A DNA stretch of 64,000 nt, from positions 1 through 64,000 of the forward strand of contig JAXRKP010001501.1 of the NCBI GenBank assembly GCA_037039925.1, in the 5' to 3' direction. The stretch is from Doris montereyensis (taxonomy: Eukaryota; Mollusca; Gastropoda; Nudibranchia; Dorididae). The stretch's first letter is position 1; each line of letters starts with the position of its first letter. The position numbers were made by a program, and so were the translations under genes. A model generated the notes under the pieces. The model was not told the DNA's origin and did not search any database. It worked only from the letters and a program-made list of their open reading frames with translations. Shown in pieces: positions 11,940 through 21,500 of this stretch.

Positions 11940-12110
11940 TCTTAGGAGTTGGCGTCCACTGTTGGTCCTACGTATACTACTTCTTCTTTCCTATCGCTAG
12001 TGTTACTCTGTTGCCTTCATTTCCTTTACTTTGATCTTCTTGTTTCCTTTTAATTCATCCTGAGAAATTGACGCGTATGGTGGACAGGGTAAATTCCGAT
12101 GAAACACAGA
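11940..12110 (+). repeat. SINE-C copy
   Basis: Diverged form of the ggtcctacttctttccttt ... tgctgtttcctcttaattca ... atggtggacagggtaaattc ... gaaac family that recurs more than ten times in the window. Confidence 0.65.
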
Positions 12111-12171
12111 AGCTTCTTATTCCTACTCATAATCTTAATATTAAGAGAAAGAGAATAATAAAAAGTCTGCA

Positions 12172-12327
12172 TTGGTTTCACTAATTGGAAACACTATAAA
12201 ACAAACAATTGCACTCAGACTCATGCTCACAGTACAAATACTCACCGTATTGGTTTCACTAATTGGAAACACTATAAAACAGACAATTGCACTCAGACTC
12301 ACGCTCACAGTACAATAAATACTCACC
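12172..12327. repeat. 78-bp direct duplication
   Basis: ttggtttcactaattggaaa starts at 12172 and again at 12250; the two 78-bp units are nearly identical, including tgcactcagactca and gctcacagtaca. A recent local duplication in intergenic DNA. Confidence 0.9.
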
Positions 12328-12469
12328 ACATTGGATGCACATATTATGTCATAGTCATAGTATTATATGATAAGAAAGAAAATGTGGGAGGTACATTAAA
12401 AAAGTTGTATAATTATGATAATATACTACTGTAGTATTACCCAAATATATATAAAAAAGTACATGTAAC

Positions 12470-12600
12470 ATTGGTGGTCTAGTGGTTAGGTGGCCCACTT
12501 AGTAATAATACCATGAGGTTCTGGGTTCGGATCTCAGCAATACTACTAGGTCCGACATTGTGTTCCTTGGGATCGATACTTAAGGAGGGGGTGGGGGCAT
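12470..12600 (+). repeat. SINE-A 5' part with tRNA-like head
   Basis: tggtctagtggttaggtggc (box A-like) and aggttctgggttcggatctc (box B-like) are spaced as in a tRNA, then gtccgacattgtgttccttg, which is the SINE-A body. It cannot be a functional tRNA, since the acceptor stem does not close. Confidence 0.7.
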
Positions 12601-13754
12601 CTGGATTGGCGAGTTTGGGACCAAAATGCTGACTTTCTGTTCTTTGCATAATCGGGTAAAACGATCATTTATCTACAAGTTTATGTCAAAACAAAAAAAA
12701 TTCTTATGACGTTTATTTTTTTGTTACAAAATATTTTGTAAGCGAGGGTAGGTAAAAACAGTCAAAATTTTGATGTAAATTATCCCAACACTGACTGAGA
12801 TTTTATGGAGAAGATGGCACTGGCAGTAAAAACCGCTCTAGTGACGGTTAATCGCCAATTTGGCAACACCAGTTCTTTCACCTTGCTTTCGGGAACACCG
12901 CACATGGATTTAGCCTAGCGTTCTATGACATAAGAGGTGAAGACCAGCGTTGTGTGTTGGTGTGTGTGTAAACACGCGCACAAGTATAGGAATAGAGGGG
13001 TCCAAACAAACAACTGATCATTTTGACGTTTGTTTTCACAGCAATGCACATCTAAACCTAGATTTGCAATCCTCTTTACATTAGTCACAATGCCTGAGAC
13101 TATCGAAAGAGTAAAGGGGCTGCTACACTACAACTAAGATGGGCAACCCGTCTGAAGCGATTAATTTATGTTATTTTATTTTCATTTCTTTACTTGCATT
13201 TTTTGCTCGCAATGTAGTTTTTTCACACTAAAATTCTTTCTCCTCCATCATTTACCGACCGATTTGTATAAGTATAATATTTGGCACACAGGTTCCTATC
13301 GTCAGTATTAATAGAATGACGTCGTTTTTTTTTTATCTTGTTAACTTTTTGAGAAAGAAAGTTCTAATAAAAATTCCATTTTTGCATATTAACGATATAC
13401 CGGTATGTTATTTTTTTTTTTAATGTTTTTGGAAAGTATCCAAAATATCTATAAAAAAAAAAAAACAACCCAGGTGACATCACTCTTTAGATATTGAATG
13501 AAAACAAACAATCTGCACAGTTTTTGATTGATTTCATTCATAACTAAGTGAGGAGATAGATTTTGAAAATTGAGTCAAAATCTAAGATGGCAGCCGTTTC
13601 CTTGGCAACCAAGGACGCTACAAACTTTTCAATGATGTAGCATGACTTTATTTCGATAGTTACTCATATATATACTAAAATTTTAAAAACTTACACAAAA
13701 CAAATCACTTCAGGATGCGCCTTCCCCCCCCCCTCCCCCTCCCTTAAAACACAA
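12601..13754. other. AT-rich intergenic DNA with X-box-like site
   Basis: Nothing coding recognised. An X-box-like gtttccttggcaac lies at 13596-13609 (see findings). Short poly-T and poly-A runs are present. Confidence 0.4.
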
Positions 13755-14210
13755 TTTCGCATGTGCCAACAATATCTTGGAAATGAGAGTAAACCTAAAA
13801 CCATATGACAGACTAGCGGCCTGTCCAGAAGGTGGGGGACCCGGTAGTTCTCGATTTTTGCTAGCATAATCTAACCCACTAGTCAAGGTAGGTGGATCGA
13901 CACGTAGTCCCATCGGAGACGGACGATGAAAAGGAGGTCCCGTGCGCAGACCATAACACTGTACACATTAAAGATCCCTTGGCGGTTTACAGGACAATTG
14001 GGGCAAAATTAAAAATCCTACTATTACTATTATTATTTCGTACCCAAAACCCCCAGATCACCTTAGTTGTGGATGTGGGTAAATCAAATCAAATCAAAAT
14101 GTCCAGGAGGTGATTAAATTCACCTGTTCAGTGTTCAGCTAAGAAACGCTATAGAAACCAGGACAAGCTCCGGCTCTATGGGCCATAAGGGCCTTTAAAT
14201 TAACATTTGT
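13755..14210 (+). repeat. SINE-A copy split by a SINE-B insertion
   Basis: The left part (about 13755-13834, with tgacagactagcggcctgtc) and the right part (14101-14210, with acaagctccggctctatggg) are adjacent segments of one SINE-A. The sequence gtccagaaggtg (13823-13834) recurs as gtccaggaggtg (14101-14112) on the other side of the insert: a 12-bp target-site duplication with one difference. Confidence 0.85.
13835..14100 (+). mobile_element. SINE-B inserted into SINE-A, head internally deleted
   Basis: Starts ggggacccggtagt, the first bases of the SINE-B tRNA-like head, but jumps straight to the body (tctcgatttttg, then aaggtaggtggatcgacacg). Box B is missing. The body reads ccatcggagacggacgatga, ttaaagatcccttggcggtt and ccttagttgtggatgtgggt, and ends in a caaat-repeat tail. 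Flanked by a 12-bp target-site duplication. Confidence 0.88.
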
Positions 14211-15104
14211 TTTACTTATGATCCATGAAAAATAAATGACCCACAGCGATATATAATATATGTCATGCCATACATACTTTTAGACCTAGAGCCTCGTTGC
14301 TATAAAACTGAAGTTGAGTCTCATCCACTGTCAATGTGTCATGAGTAGGTGGATATTTGTACTGTGTAGTCAATATTTGTGGCACAGTCGGTGATGTAAT
14401 TCTTAATCACAACGACATTGGTTCAATTTAGTTCAAATACAAACACAAACCCCGGCTCGTCCAAGTCATATTTTCATAACTGCCAACCAGTACGTGAACA
14501 AAACAATAATAAAACATGATTTAAATCTAGTATTACGTTCTTTTGGCTTCAAGTCCGTAAGTTGAAAACATGAAAATTCAATGAAATGTCCTGCAGGGGA
14601 TAACATAAAGAAAAGTTGTAAAAGTCGGCGAATCTATTGTTGTGTGAGGATACAAACCCATCAGAAACCCATCCTTATTATTTTATAAGCATATATACTC
14701 CCCGGGTGGTACCAAGTACGATTATTAGATCGCGTTAGTATTCTATTCTGAGGTTACGCAGGTAGGCGTGAAGAATTCCAACATTTTAATTACCCGGTAT
14801 AATCTCGTCAAAATGGTGAGCTAGCTGAATGCAAATGATGCTCACAAAGACGGGAAAATAATGAAGTTTACATTAATTCAACGTCACTTTTGGCAGAACA
14901 TTTTCTCAAACAAAAACGATCTGGATATGACTTGAAAAGCCTACATGCAAAATATGGTTACTCTTTTAGTGGTCTACTCCCAGAGCCTTTGGCGAGCAAA
15001 GATCGACCAACTCATAATTATACATATAGATCTACATGTATATGTATATAATATATGGATCTCCATCAGATCACCTTTCGCGCACGACGTTGGTTTGTAA
15101 TTGT
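14211..15104. other. No recognised feature
   Basis: Intergenic DNA with no exon or repeat family that I can support. Confidence 0.4.
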
Positions 15105-15333
15105 ACAGTGAGGCATGGGGTATGACAACAGTGAGGCATGGGGTATGACAACAGTGAGGCATGGGGTATGACAACAGTGAGGCATGGGATATGACAACAG
15201 TGAGGCATGGGATATGACAACAGTGAGGCATGGGATAGACAACAGTGAGGCATGGGATATGACAACAGTGAGGCATGGGGTATGACAACAGTGAGGCATG
15301 GGGTATGACAACAGTGAGGCATGGGGTATGACA
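15105..15333. repeat. 23-bp minisatellite, 10 copies
   Basis: Unit cagtgaggcatggggtatga + caa. One unit lacks a base (gggatagac). Because 23 is not a multiple of three, the array is open in all minus-strand frames and makes spurious proteins. The right edge runs directly into a minus-strand SINE-E. Confidence 0.95.
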
Positions 15334-15490
15334 ATAATGACGTGAGATAATCTTGAAGCCCCGTAGGAACAAAGACGAGACAGATACAGAGAAAAGTCTT
15401 TAGGGCATCAATGGAATCGAACCCGTGAACTCTGACCCGTCGCTTCACAGTGGAAAAGAAGTGCAATATCAACCAAGCCATCAACGTTCC
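15334..15490 (-). repeat. SINE-E copy
   Basis: Contains gccccgtaggaacaaagacg and gagacagatacagag as at 60120-60350, then the reverse complement of a tRNA-like head (tggaatcgaacccgtgaact = box B, aaccaagcca near box A). Confidence 0.65.
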
Positions 15491-15705
15491 TAGTTTGTAG
15501 TGCTGTAAGCTTTATCTTCCAGTAATTGCTGACCCTGGAACTCCTTCACACCTGGATGAAGTGAAGATAACCATGTTGAGTGTCTTTCTAAAGGTCAAGG
15601 ACAAAACATTAGGGGCAATGGGAAACAAGGATTTGGATTCATAACCTCACGCTAACGACTCATCATAGCCTCAACTCAGGTCGTCTGCCACTAGATGGCC
15701 GATGC
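15491..15705 (-). repeat. tRNA-derived SINE-like sequence
   Basis: Contains a reverse box-B-like aaggatttggattcataacc and SINE-A-like blocks (cacctggatgaagtgaagat, gttgagtgtctttctaaagg). Probably a diverged SINE-A relative. Confidence 0.45.
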
Positions 15706-16129
15706 CACTTTGCAATACATTGTGCATTACATGTATTAGTATCATCTTGTCTATCAGTATTACAGTTACAGTTACAGGCAATACATACACCATTCATACA
15801 TTCGTACTGTGTAGTACCGTATGCAGGGAGAGCGTAAACGTGTTTATGCAAAGTGAGACATACGCCAATTTTGCAGTAAATTTTATAAATGTATCCATGT
15901 ACGGTACATGTATCAAATCATAGTTTACAGCACACTCTATTTGTTGAAAGAATCCATTATTTACAACAGCTACATTTTTATCATGCCAGACAAGACAGCT
16001 GTAACTATAACTCCAAATATATAGCTGAAACTTACGTCTAATACAAACTCTTCGGATCGAATATAAATGAATTCATAGTCCATATCTTTGCACAAATGCA
16101 GGTTCTACGCTCTACATCCCCTCCAAACA

Positions 16130-16350
16130 AGCCATTTAAAGTCCTCAACTTTCTGGGGAAGCATTCAGTACATCAGCCTGTTAGGCGTTTCATAGCAACA
16201 CTCTAATAGAGATCTTTCTCCGCCTATAGCTGCGTACTCATTCATACGGAGTCGAGAGAGGAAAGCACAGAGTGAAATACATATCCTGAGATTACATGCT
16301 CTTATACCGAAATACAGAGGAGGAAGAACACCGACATCATTGCCCACGAC
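16130..16350 (+). repeat. SINE-D copy
   Basis: cagcctgttaggcgtttcat, gatctttctccgcctatagc and tgcgtactcattcatacgga match blocks at 16760-16850 and, in reverse order and strand, at 28080-28200. Confidence 0.55.
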
Positions 16351-16604
16351 TTACAAAGCTACACAAAATATCCTAACACCCAGCCTCTGTTTTGAAGACG
16401 CATATTTTCCGAATTCTCAACTCTTTCTTTCATTATATCCTTTCCATAGGTTTTGAAGATCGGTCAATTCATTCCTTACTTTCGTTTTTTTCCCGGTGAT
16501 ATTATTCGCACTCCATTCCCACATCATTCTTGCCCATATATTCACAGGACTCCGCTTTTTCCAATCTTTCTATATTCACCAACATGTCCTTTGTCTTAAT
16601 CCTT

Positions 16605-16862
16605 AAATTATAAAGATAAAGATGGATTTATAGACCGTATCCCGTACAAATGCAGGCTCGCCGGGGGAGTGTAAGGCCTATATCATTTATACTTCAGCAG
16701 GCCATTTCACTCAAAGTCCGTTTCAGCTCACAAGAGAGCATACACTACACATGCTTGTTAGGCTTTTCATACGAACACTCTGACAAGATCTTTCTCTGCC
16801 TACAGCTGGGTACTCATTCACACATGAGTCAAGTGAGGAGAGTAAAGTGAAGTACATTTCCT
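16605..16862 (+). repeat. SINE-D copy
   Basis: Longer copy: taaagatggatttatagacc, tgcaggctcgccggggga, cttgttaggcttttcatacg, tttctctgcctacagctggg, and tcacacatgagtcaagtgag. Class unclear; it recurs at 16130, 28045 and partly 4680 and 28910. Confidence 0.55.
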
Positions 16863-16867
16863 AAGAG

Positions 16868-16968
16868 TATAACGTTGTGGAAAAAATCCTCACCTGTGCC
16901 AGTCGTGGGGCTTGAACCAGTGTCGTCGTGATTACCAGCTGACAATATTACAGTTCAGCTACAACGCC
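16868..16968 (-). repeat. tRNA-like SINE head, minus strand
   Basis: Reverse complement reads gttgtagctgaactgtaata ... actggttcaagccccacgac, box A and box B of a tRNA-derived promoter. No closing acceptor stem, so not a tRNA gene. Confidence 0.5.
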
Positions 16969-16984
16969 TTGTGTTATGTTTCTT

Positions 16985-17049
16985 CTTCGTCTTCTTCTTC
17001 TTCTTCTTCTTCTTCTTCTTTTCTTCTTCTTCTTCTTCTTCTTTTTTCT

Positions 17050-17096
<47 letters not shown>

Positions 17097-17154
17097 TTCT
17101 TCTTCTTCTTCTTCTTCTTCTTCTTCTTCTTCTTCTTCTTCTTCTTCTTCTTCT

Positions 17155-17201
<47 letters not shown>

Positions 17202-17214
17202 TTCTTCCTTTATA
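16985..17214. repeat. (TTC)n microsatellite
   Basis: About 230 bp of TTC/CTT repeats, ending about 110 bp before the EMC1 start codon. It gives long poly-Ser, poly-Phe and poly-Leu frames that are not genes. Being a purine/pyrimidine mirror tract just upstream of the gene, it could affect the promoter. Confidence 0.97.
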
Positions 17215-17323
17215 TTATTTGTTTGCTTTGTTGATAAGTATAGTCATAGATTTGTATTTTGTATAATGTTCTATGAGCAGCTCTTCAATCGATAAAATAA
17301 ACTTCCACGCCCTTCTGGTAAAG

Positions 17324-17433
17324 ATGGCGATCACCGGCTTTCTTACCATGTTTGTGACCAGCTGCATCATCGTTTGTTGTTTTGTCTCTATGTCTTACGG
17401 TCTTTATCCAGATCAAGCTGGACTATTTGACTG
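17324..17433 (+). CDS. EMC1: EMC1 exon 1 (start codon, signal peptide)
   Basis: ATG in good context (A at -3, G at +4). [20 protein letters not shown] is a hydrophobic signal peptide; then [11 protein letters not shown] matches human VYEDQVGKFDW just after the cleavage site. Donor gtatgt at 17434 splits the Trp codon (phase 2). Confidence 0.93.
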
Positions 17434-18532
17434 GTATGTTTATGTCTTTAATATCACGGGATTAAAGTGAATGAAAATACGATGTTTAATTTGCGGGAAT
17501 TAACCTTTACTTTAAGCAAGTCTAGTGTCGTCTAGATCTAGATCTAGATCTAGAGATATAGAATCTTATATTGCAGGTTTCACAAAAATGGGACCCAATT
17601 ATAACTTGAACTCTTCAATGAATCTTTCTCAAAAGTCAATTGATGAAGCTTCTTAACATTTGGTCCATGTATAGATCTAGCTTTGACATCGCAGATATAA
17701 AAAACATAATATTGTGAGATTTGCTTTCTATTTGTGTTTTGAGTTTTGTGAATATTTTTTTGGATGCAAACGTCAGGAATTGAGATCGTTGCGTTTAATA
17801 AGTCTTTTTTCACCGTAACCCAAGTAGAGCTTGCGTTGTTACGGGAAGTGACCTTCTTACAGTGGGCTTTCCCCACCCGTTTGCATGAAAAAATGGAAGT
17901 GTGCAATGGGTGAAGCTAGGATTTAGACTTAGTTTGATTAGTTTCAACAATGAGTTAACGTTTACAGATGATAAAAGACCTATAAAACATACATTTTCTA
18001 TAAGTTGAAAGAATAAGGAATTCATATTGAGATGTTTTCGCAACAAGAGAAACTTAAACTAAGGACTAAACAATAGCACCGATAGCTGTGTAATCAACTT
18101 AGGCTTGCACGAAGTGTGTTGAATGGGAAGCGGCACTTTGAATGTTAAAGAGGCTACCAGGAAAGCCACTAGCTTAAAATAAATTGTAATGTCATTGACT
18201 GTTGTTTAACTATGAACTCAAAGGTCAAACTAAGTCATAAACCATGTAAGGAAAGTGGAAATTGCCATTAACGAAGCCTAGGTGTCTGGCCGTAAATATA
18301 GAGTCTGCACGCTTCCCGTGCGACGACCTAAATATAGGGCCTGCGCGCTTCCGGGCCAACCGTAACACACCCCAAGTAAAGGGCCCGCGCTTTTTGGGGT
18401 TACGGTATGTGAGGTCACTGACCTTTATTCTGTTTTCTTCAATTCTATGTCAAAGAATTGTTCAAAGAAAGTTTGGCCAGGTCTAAAAAAAATTTATCTT
18501 TTGCAGTGATCACGTCCTCGATTTGGGATCTA

Positions 18533-18570
<38 letters not shown>

Positions 18571-21500
18571 TATTCATCCAAAGAAGGAAATTACATTCTG
18601 TTCCTCATAAATAAGTTTAAAAATCCTAATACATATATATATTCATTGGCTGTGATTATTCTCCGCCGGGCGGAGAATAACCAAATTTGTTTATTCTCCA
18701 CCGGTTTTCTGCGGTGGTCTCGCCGCTATCGAGAGGTGACGTGATCTCATCATCATGCGCGCTTTTTGTCTATTTTCCGCCGGGTTTTTACTGCCGTGGT
18801 CTCGCCGGTATCGAGAGAGAGGGGGAAGAGAGAAAGAAAGAGAGAGAGACAGAGACACAGAGAGAGAGGGAGGGAGAGAGACACACAGAGAGAGAGAGAG
18901 GCTTCTTCTTCTGCTTCTTCCTCTTCTTCTTCCTCTTTTCTTTCCTTCTTCTTCTTCTTCTTCTTCTTCTTCTTCTTCTTCTTCTTCTTCTTCTTCTTCT
19001 TCTTCTTCTTCTTCTTTCTCTTCTTCTTCTTCTTCTTCTTCTGCTTCTTCTTCTTCCTCTTCTTCTTCTCCTCCTCCTTTCTTTCTTCTCTTTCTTTCCT
19101 CTTCCTCTTCTTCTGAGAGGGGAGAGAGAGGGAGGGAGAGAGAGACACAGAGAGGAGAGAGAGAGGCCTCTTCTTCTGCTTCTTCTTCCTCTTTCTTTCC
19201 TCTTCCTCTTCTCCTCCTCCTTCTTTCCTCTTCTTCTTCTTCTGGGAGGGAGAGAGAGACACAGAGAGAGAGGGCGAGAGAGAGAGAGACACAGAGAGAG
19301 AGAGACACAGAGAGAGAGAGAGAGAGAGAGTGAGGCTTTTCTGCTTCTTCTCTTCCTCTTTCTTTCCTCTTCCTCTTCGTTTTTTTGAGCATCTCGCCTT
19401 AGTCCTAGGACCCTGCTTGCATTGGTAGCGAAGCACGCGGTATTTGAAACGTTCGAACAGCGGGTCGGTCTCGTTAATTTCTCTGCTCCGACCAAGGAAA
19501 ATTTACAACAGGTTATTTGTTCTGACTGTTTTAGCCTTGTTTGCAAATCAGCATGGCAGTTAAATCCATTATCATCACCAACACAAGTTTGGGAAAGATT
19601 TGCACTTCATAAAAGCAGTCCAACAGGGAACAGACAAAGAAACTGAAAGAAATGCCCGGTGGAACCACGTGACCGCGTGATCACGTCACCTCTCGATACC
19701 GGCGAGACCACGGCAGTAGAAAACCCGGCGGAAAATAGACAAAAGCGCGTGAGGATGAGATCACGTCACCTCTCGATACCGGTGAGACCACGGCAGTAGA
19801 AAAATTTGGTTATTCTCCGCCCGGCGGAAAATACTCACTCCCATATTCATTGTTAAAATTGCTACACATTAATGCAGTAATTAATATAATAAGAGTATTA
19901 GTATGACAAATACATCACAGAAATGCGTGAGATATACAACTCATTCGAGCCCTCCCCGCCCCCCCCCTCCCTCCCCCTCCCCTCCTCCTCTCTGTCTCTT
20001 GTATGTCTATGTGTGTCTCTCTCCTTCTATCTTTCTTAGCCTTGTCCTTTCTCTCTGTCTTGTGTGTGTATCTATCTCCTTCTTCTATCTTTTTTGGTCT
20101 TGTGTTTGTCTTGCTATGTCTGTCTGTATCATGATGCAACATCAGGTCTAGATCTATGTGGCATGTTTAATTTGATCTGAAGATGTGTGTGTGTGTGTCA
20201 CTCTCCTTTTATCTATCTTTCTTGGTCTTGTGTTTCTCTCTCTCCCTTTCTATTTGTGTCTTGTGAAATACTTGAATCTAGATTTAATCTTAGTTAATAT
20301 CTATATTTCCTGTAAGTCGTTGTAAGACTCAAATGTGGACCCTACAAGCAAGGTTAGCCCGGACATTGTCACTGGTGAATCAGTCAGCTCGGCCATCTAC
20401 GAGGCTGGGAACAATGAAATGACGTGCTTACCGCAAGAGTGTACTCGTTTACTTACGAATACCAAAACGTTATTCGATTCGTCATCTGTAATTGGCAGCC
20501 ACATCCGATACTAATAACGAATAGCATTTCTTCTCTCTCAGGTATTCGTCATAATGTGAAAGAGTCACTTCGATAACAGAAATGGAAGAAAGGTTGTTCC
20601 TGAAGATATAAGAAGATAATAACAATGAAGAAAATGGTTTTTTGTTAAGAGCATACATGTGTACAATAAAGTTGTAATTTTGATTTCTGTCATAATTTAA
20701 AGTTCAACTATGAATCATGGTAAGCATTTCTCAGTCAACGCATTTGAAAGATTATTTTCTGTAAATGATTGATGCGATTTTATGATAGAGTGTTATTTTT
20801 GAATTCATAATTGCAGGAAGCAAGATTATGTGGGTAAGGTAAAAGAGCTATTTTGGGAACAATCATCGACATCAGCCTCCATCACTGGCAGAAATTAATC
20901 GTTGCTACTGAAAAGAATGTGATCGCCTCGTTGAATGCTCATGACGGAAGCATTGGTGAGAAATGTTTATTGTTATTTATTTTAAAAGTGTCAGAGAGCA
21001 AGGAGGGAGGAAGCACTACTTACTAGTCTCATGTTTATAATCTATTATTGAGTCCTTACGCTTTGAATAATCTTAAATCATGTTAAAAATCTGAAAGTAG
21101 CCAAAACAGCATGTGTTGAAACAACTTTTACTCATGGCTCTAAGCTACATTATGTTTTTTCCATAGCCATTCCTCACTAACTGATGAAACCGTCTTGTGT
21201 TTTATTTTTCTTAAATGAGAACTGTAACTTTGACCTGTTGCAGACATTTTATGTGAAAATTCAAGTAGACATCGGTAAAAGCTTTTTGTAAATGTTTCCC
21301 TATAAGGTCTTTTACAGTTAATGAGTAATTTAACCATCTATTGACAATATATATTTTTTTCCCCACAAATTTGTCATTCAAATGTAGTAAAATTCTGTAC
21401 AAAATCATTCTTTGTGATTCATAAACTCTGTTACATTTTGTTTTAACTGTCTTGAAATTGTTAAGTTTGCCATTTACATCCTTATGATATCTGTTTGTCT

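Larger units (their letters stand above)
17434..20816. other. EMC1 intron 1
   Basis: 3.4 kb. Holds a 'tctagatct' stretch at 17535, the foldback element at 18657-19833 and CT/GT-rich low-complexity DNA at about 19945-20280. Around 18280-18400 three GC-rich segments resemble one another (taaatatagagtctgcacgc, taaatatagggcctgcgcgc, agtaaagggcccgcgc). Confidence 0.6.

Noticed and set aside
12470..12545. Possible tRNA gene (ggttctgggttcggatctc)
   Set aside because: It is the head of SINE-A, with the SINE body attached and no closed acceptor stem.
15066..15484. Repeated SYPMPHCCHTPCLTVV frames on the minus strand
   Set aside because: Translation of the 23-bp minisatellite; 23 is not a multiple of three, so all frames are open.
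16912..17295. Long poly-Ser, poly-Phe and poly-Leu reading frames
   Set aside because: They are only the three frames of the (TTC)n microsatellite.
18687..19546. Several frames of 190-250 codons on both strands
   Set aside because: Produced by (TTC)n and (GA)n low-complexity DNA inside the foldback element; composition is not protein-like.
19422..19646. 74-codon frame in the unique core of the foldback element ([15 protein letters not shown]...)
   Set aside because: I could not link it to any family and see no supporting splice or promoter signals; noted only as unexplained unique sequence.
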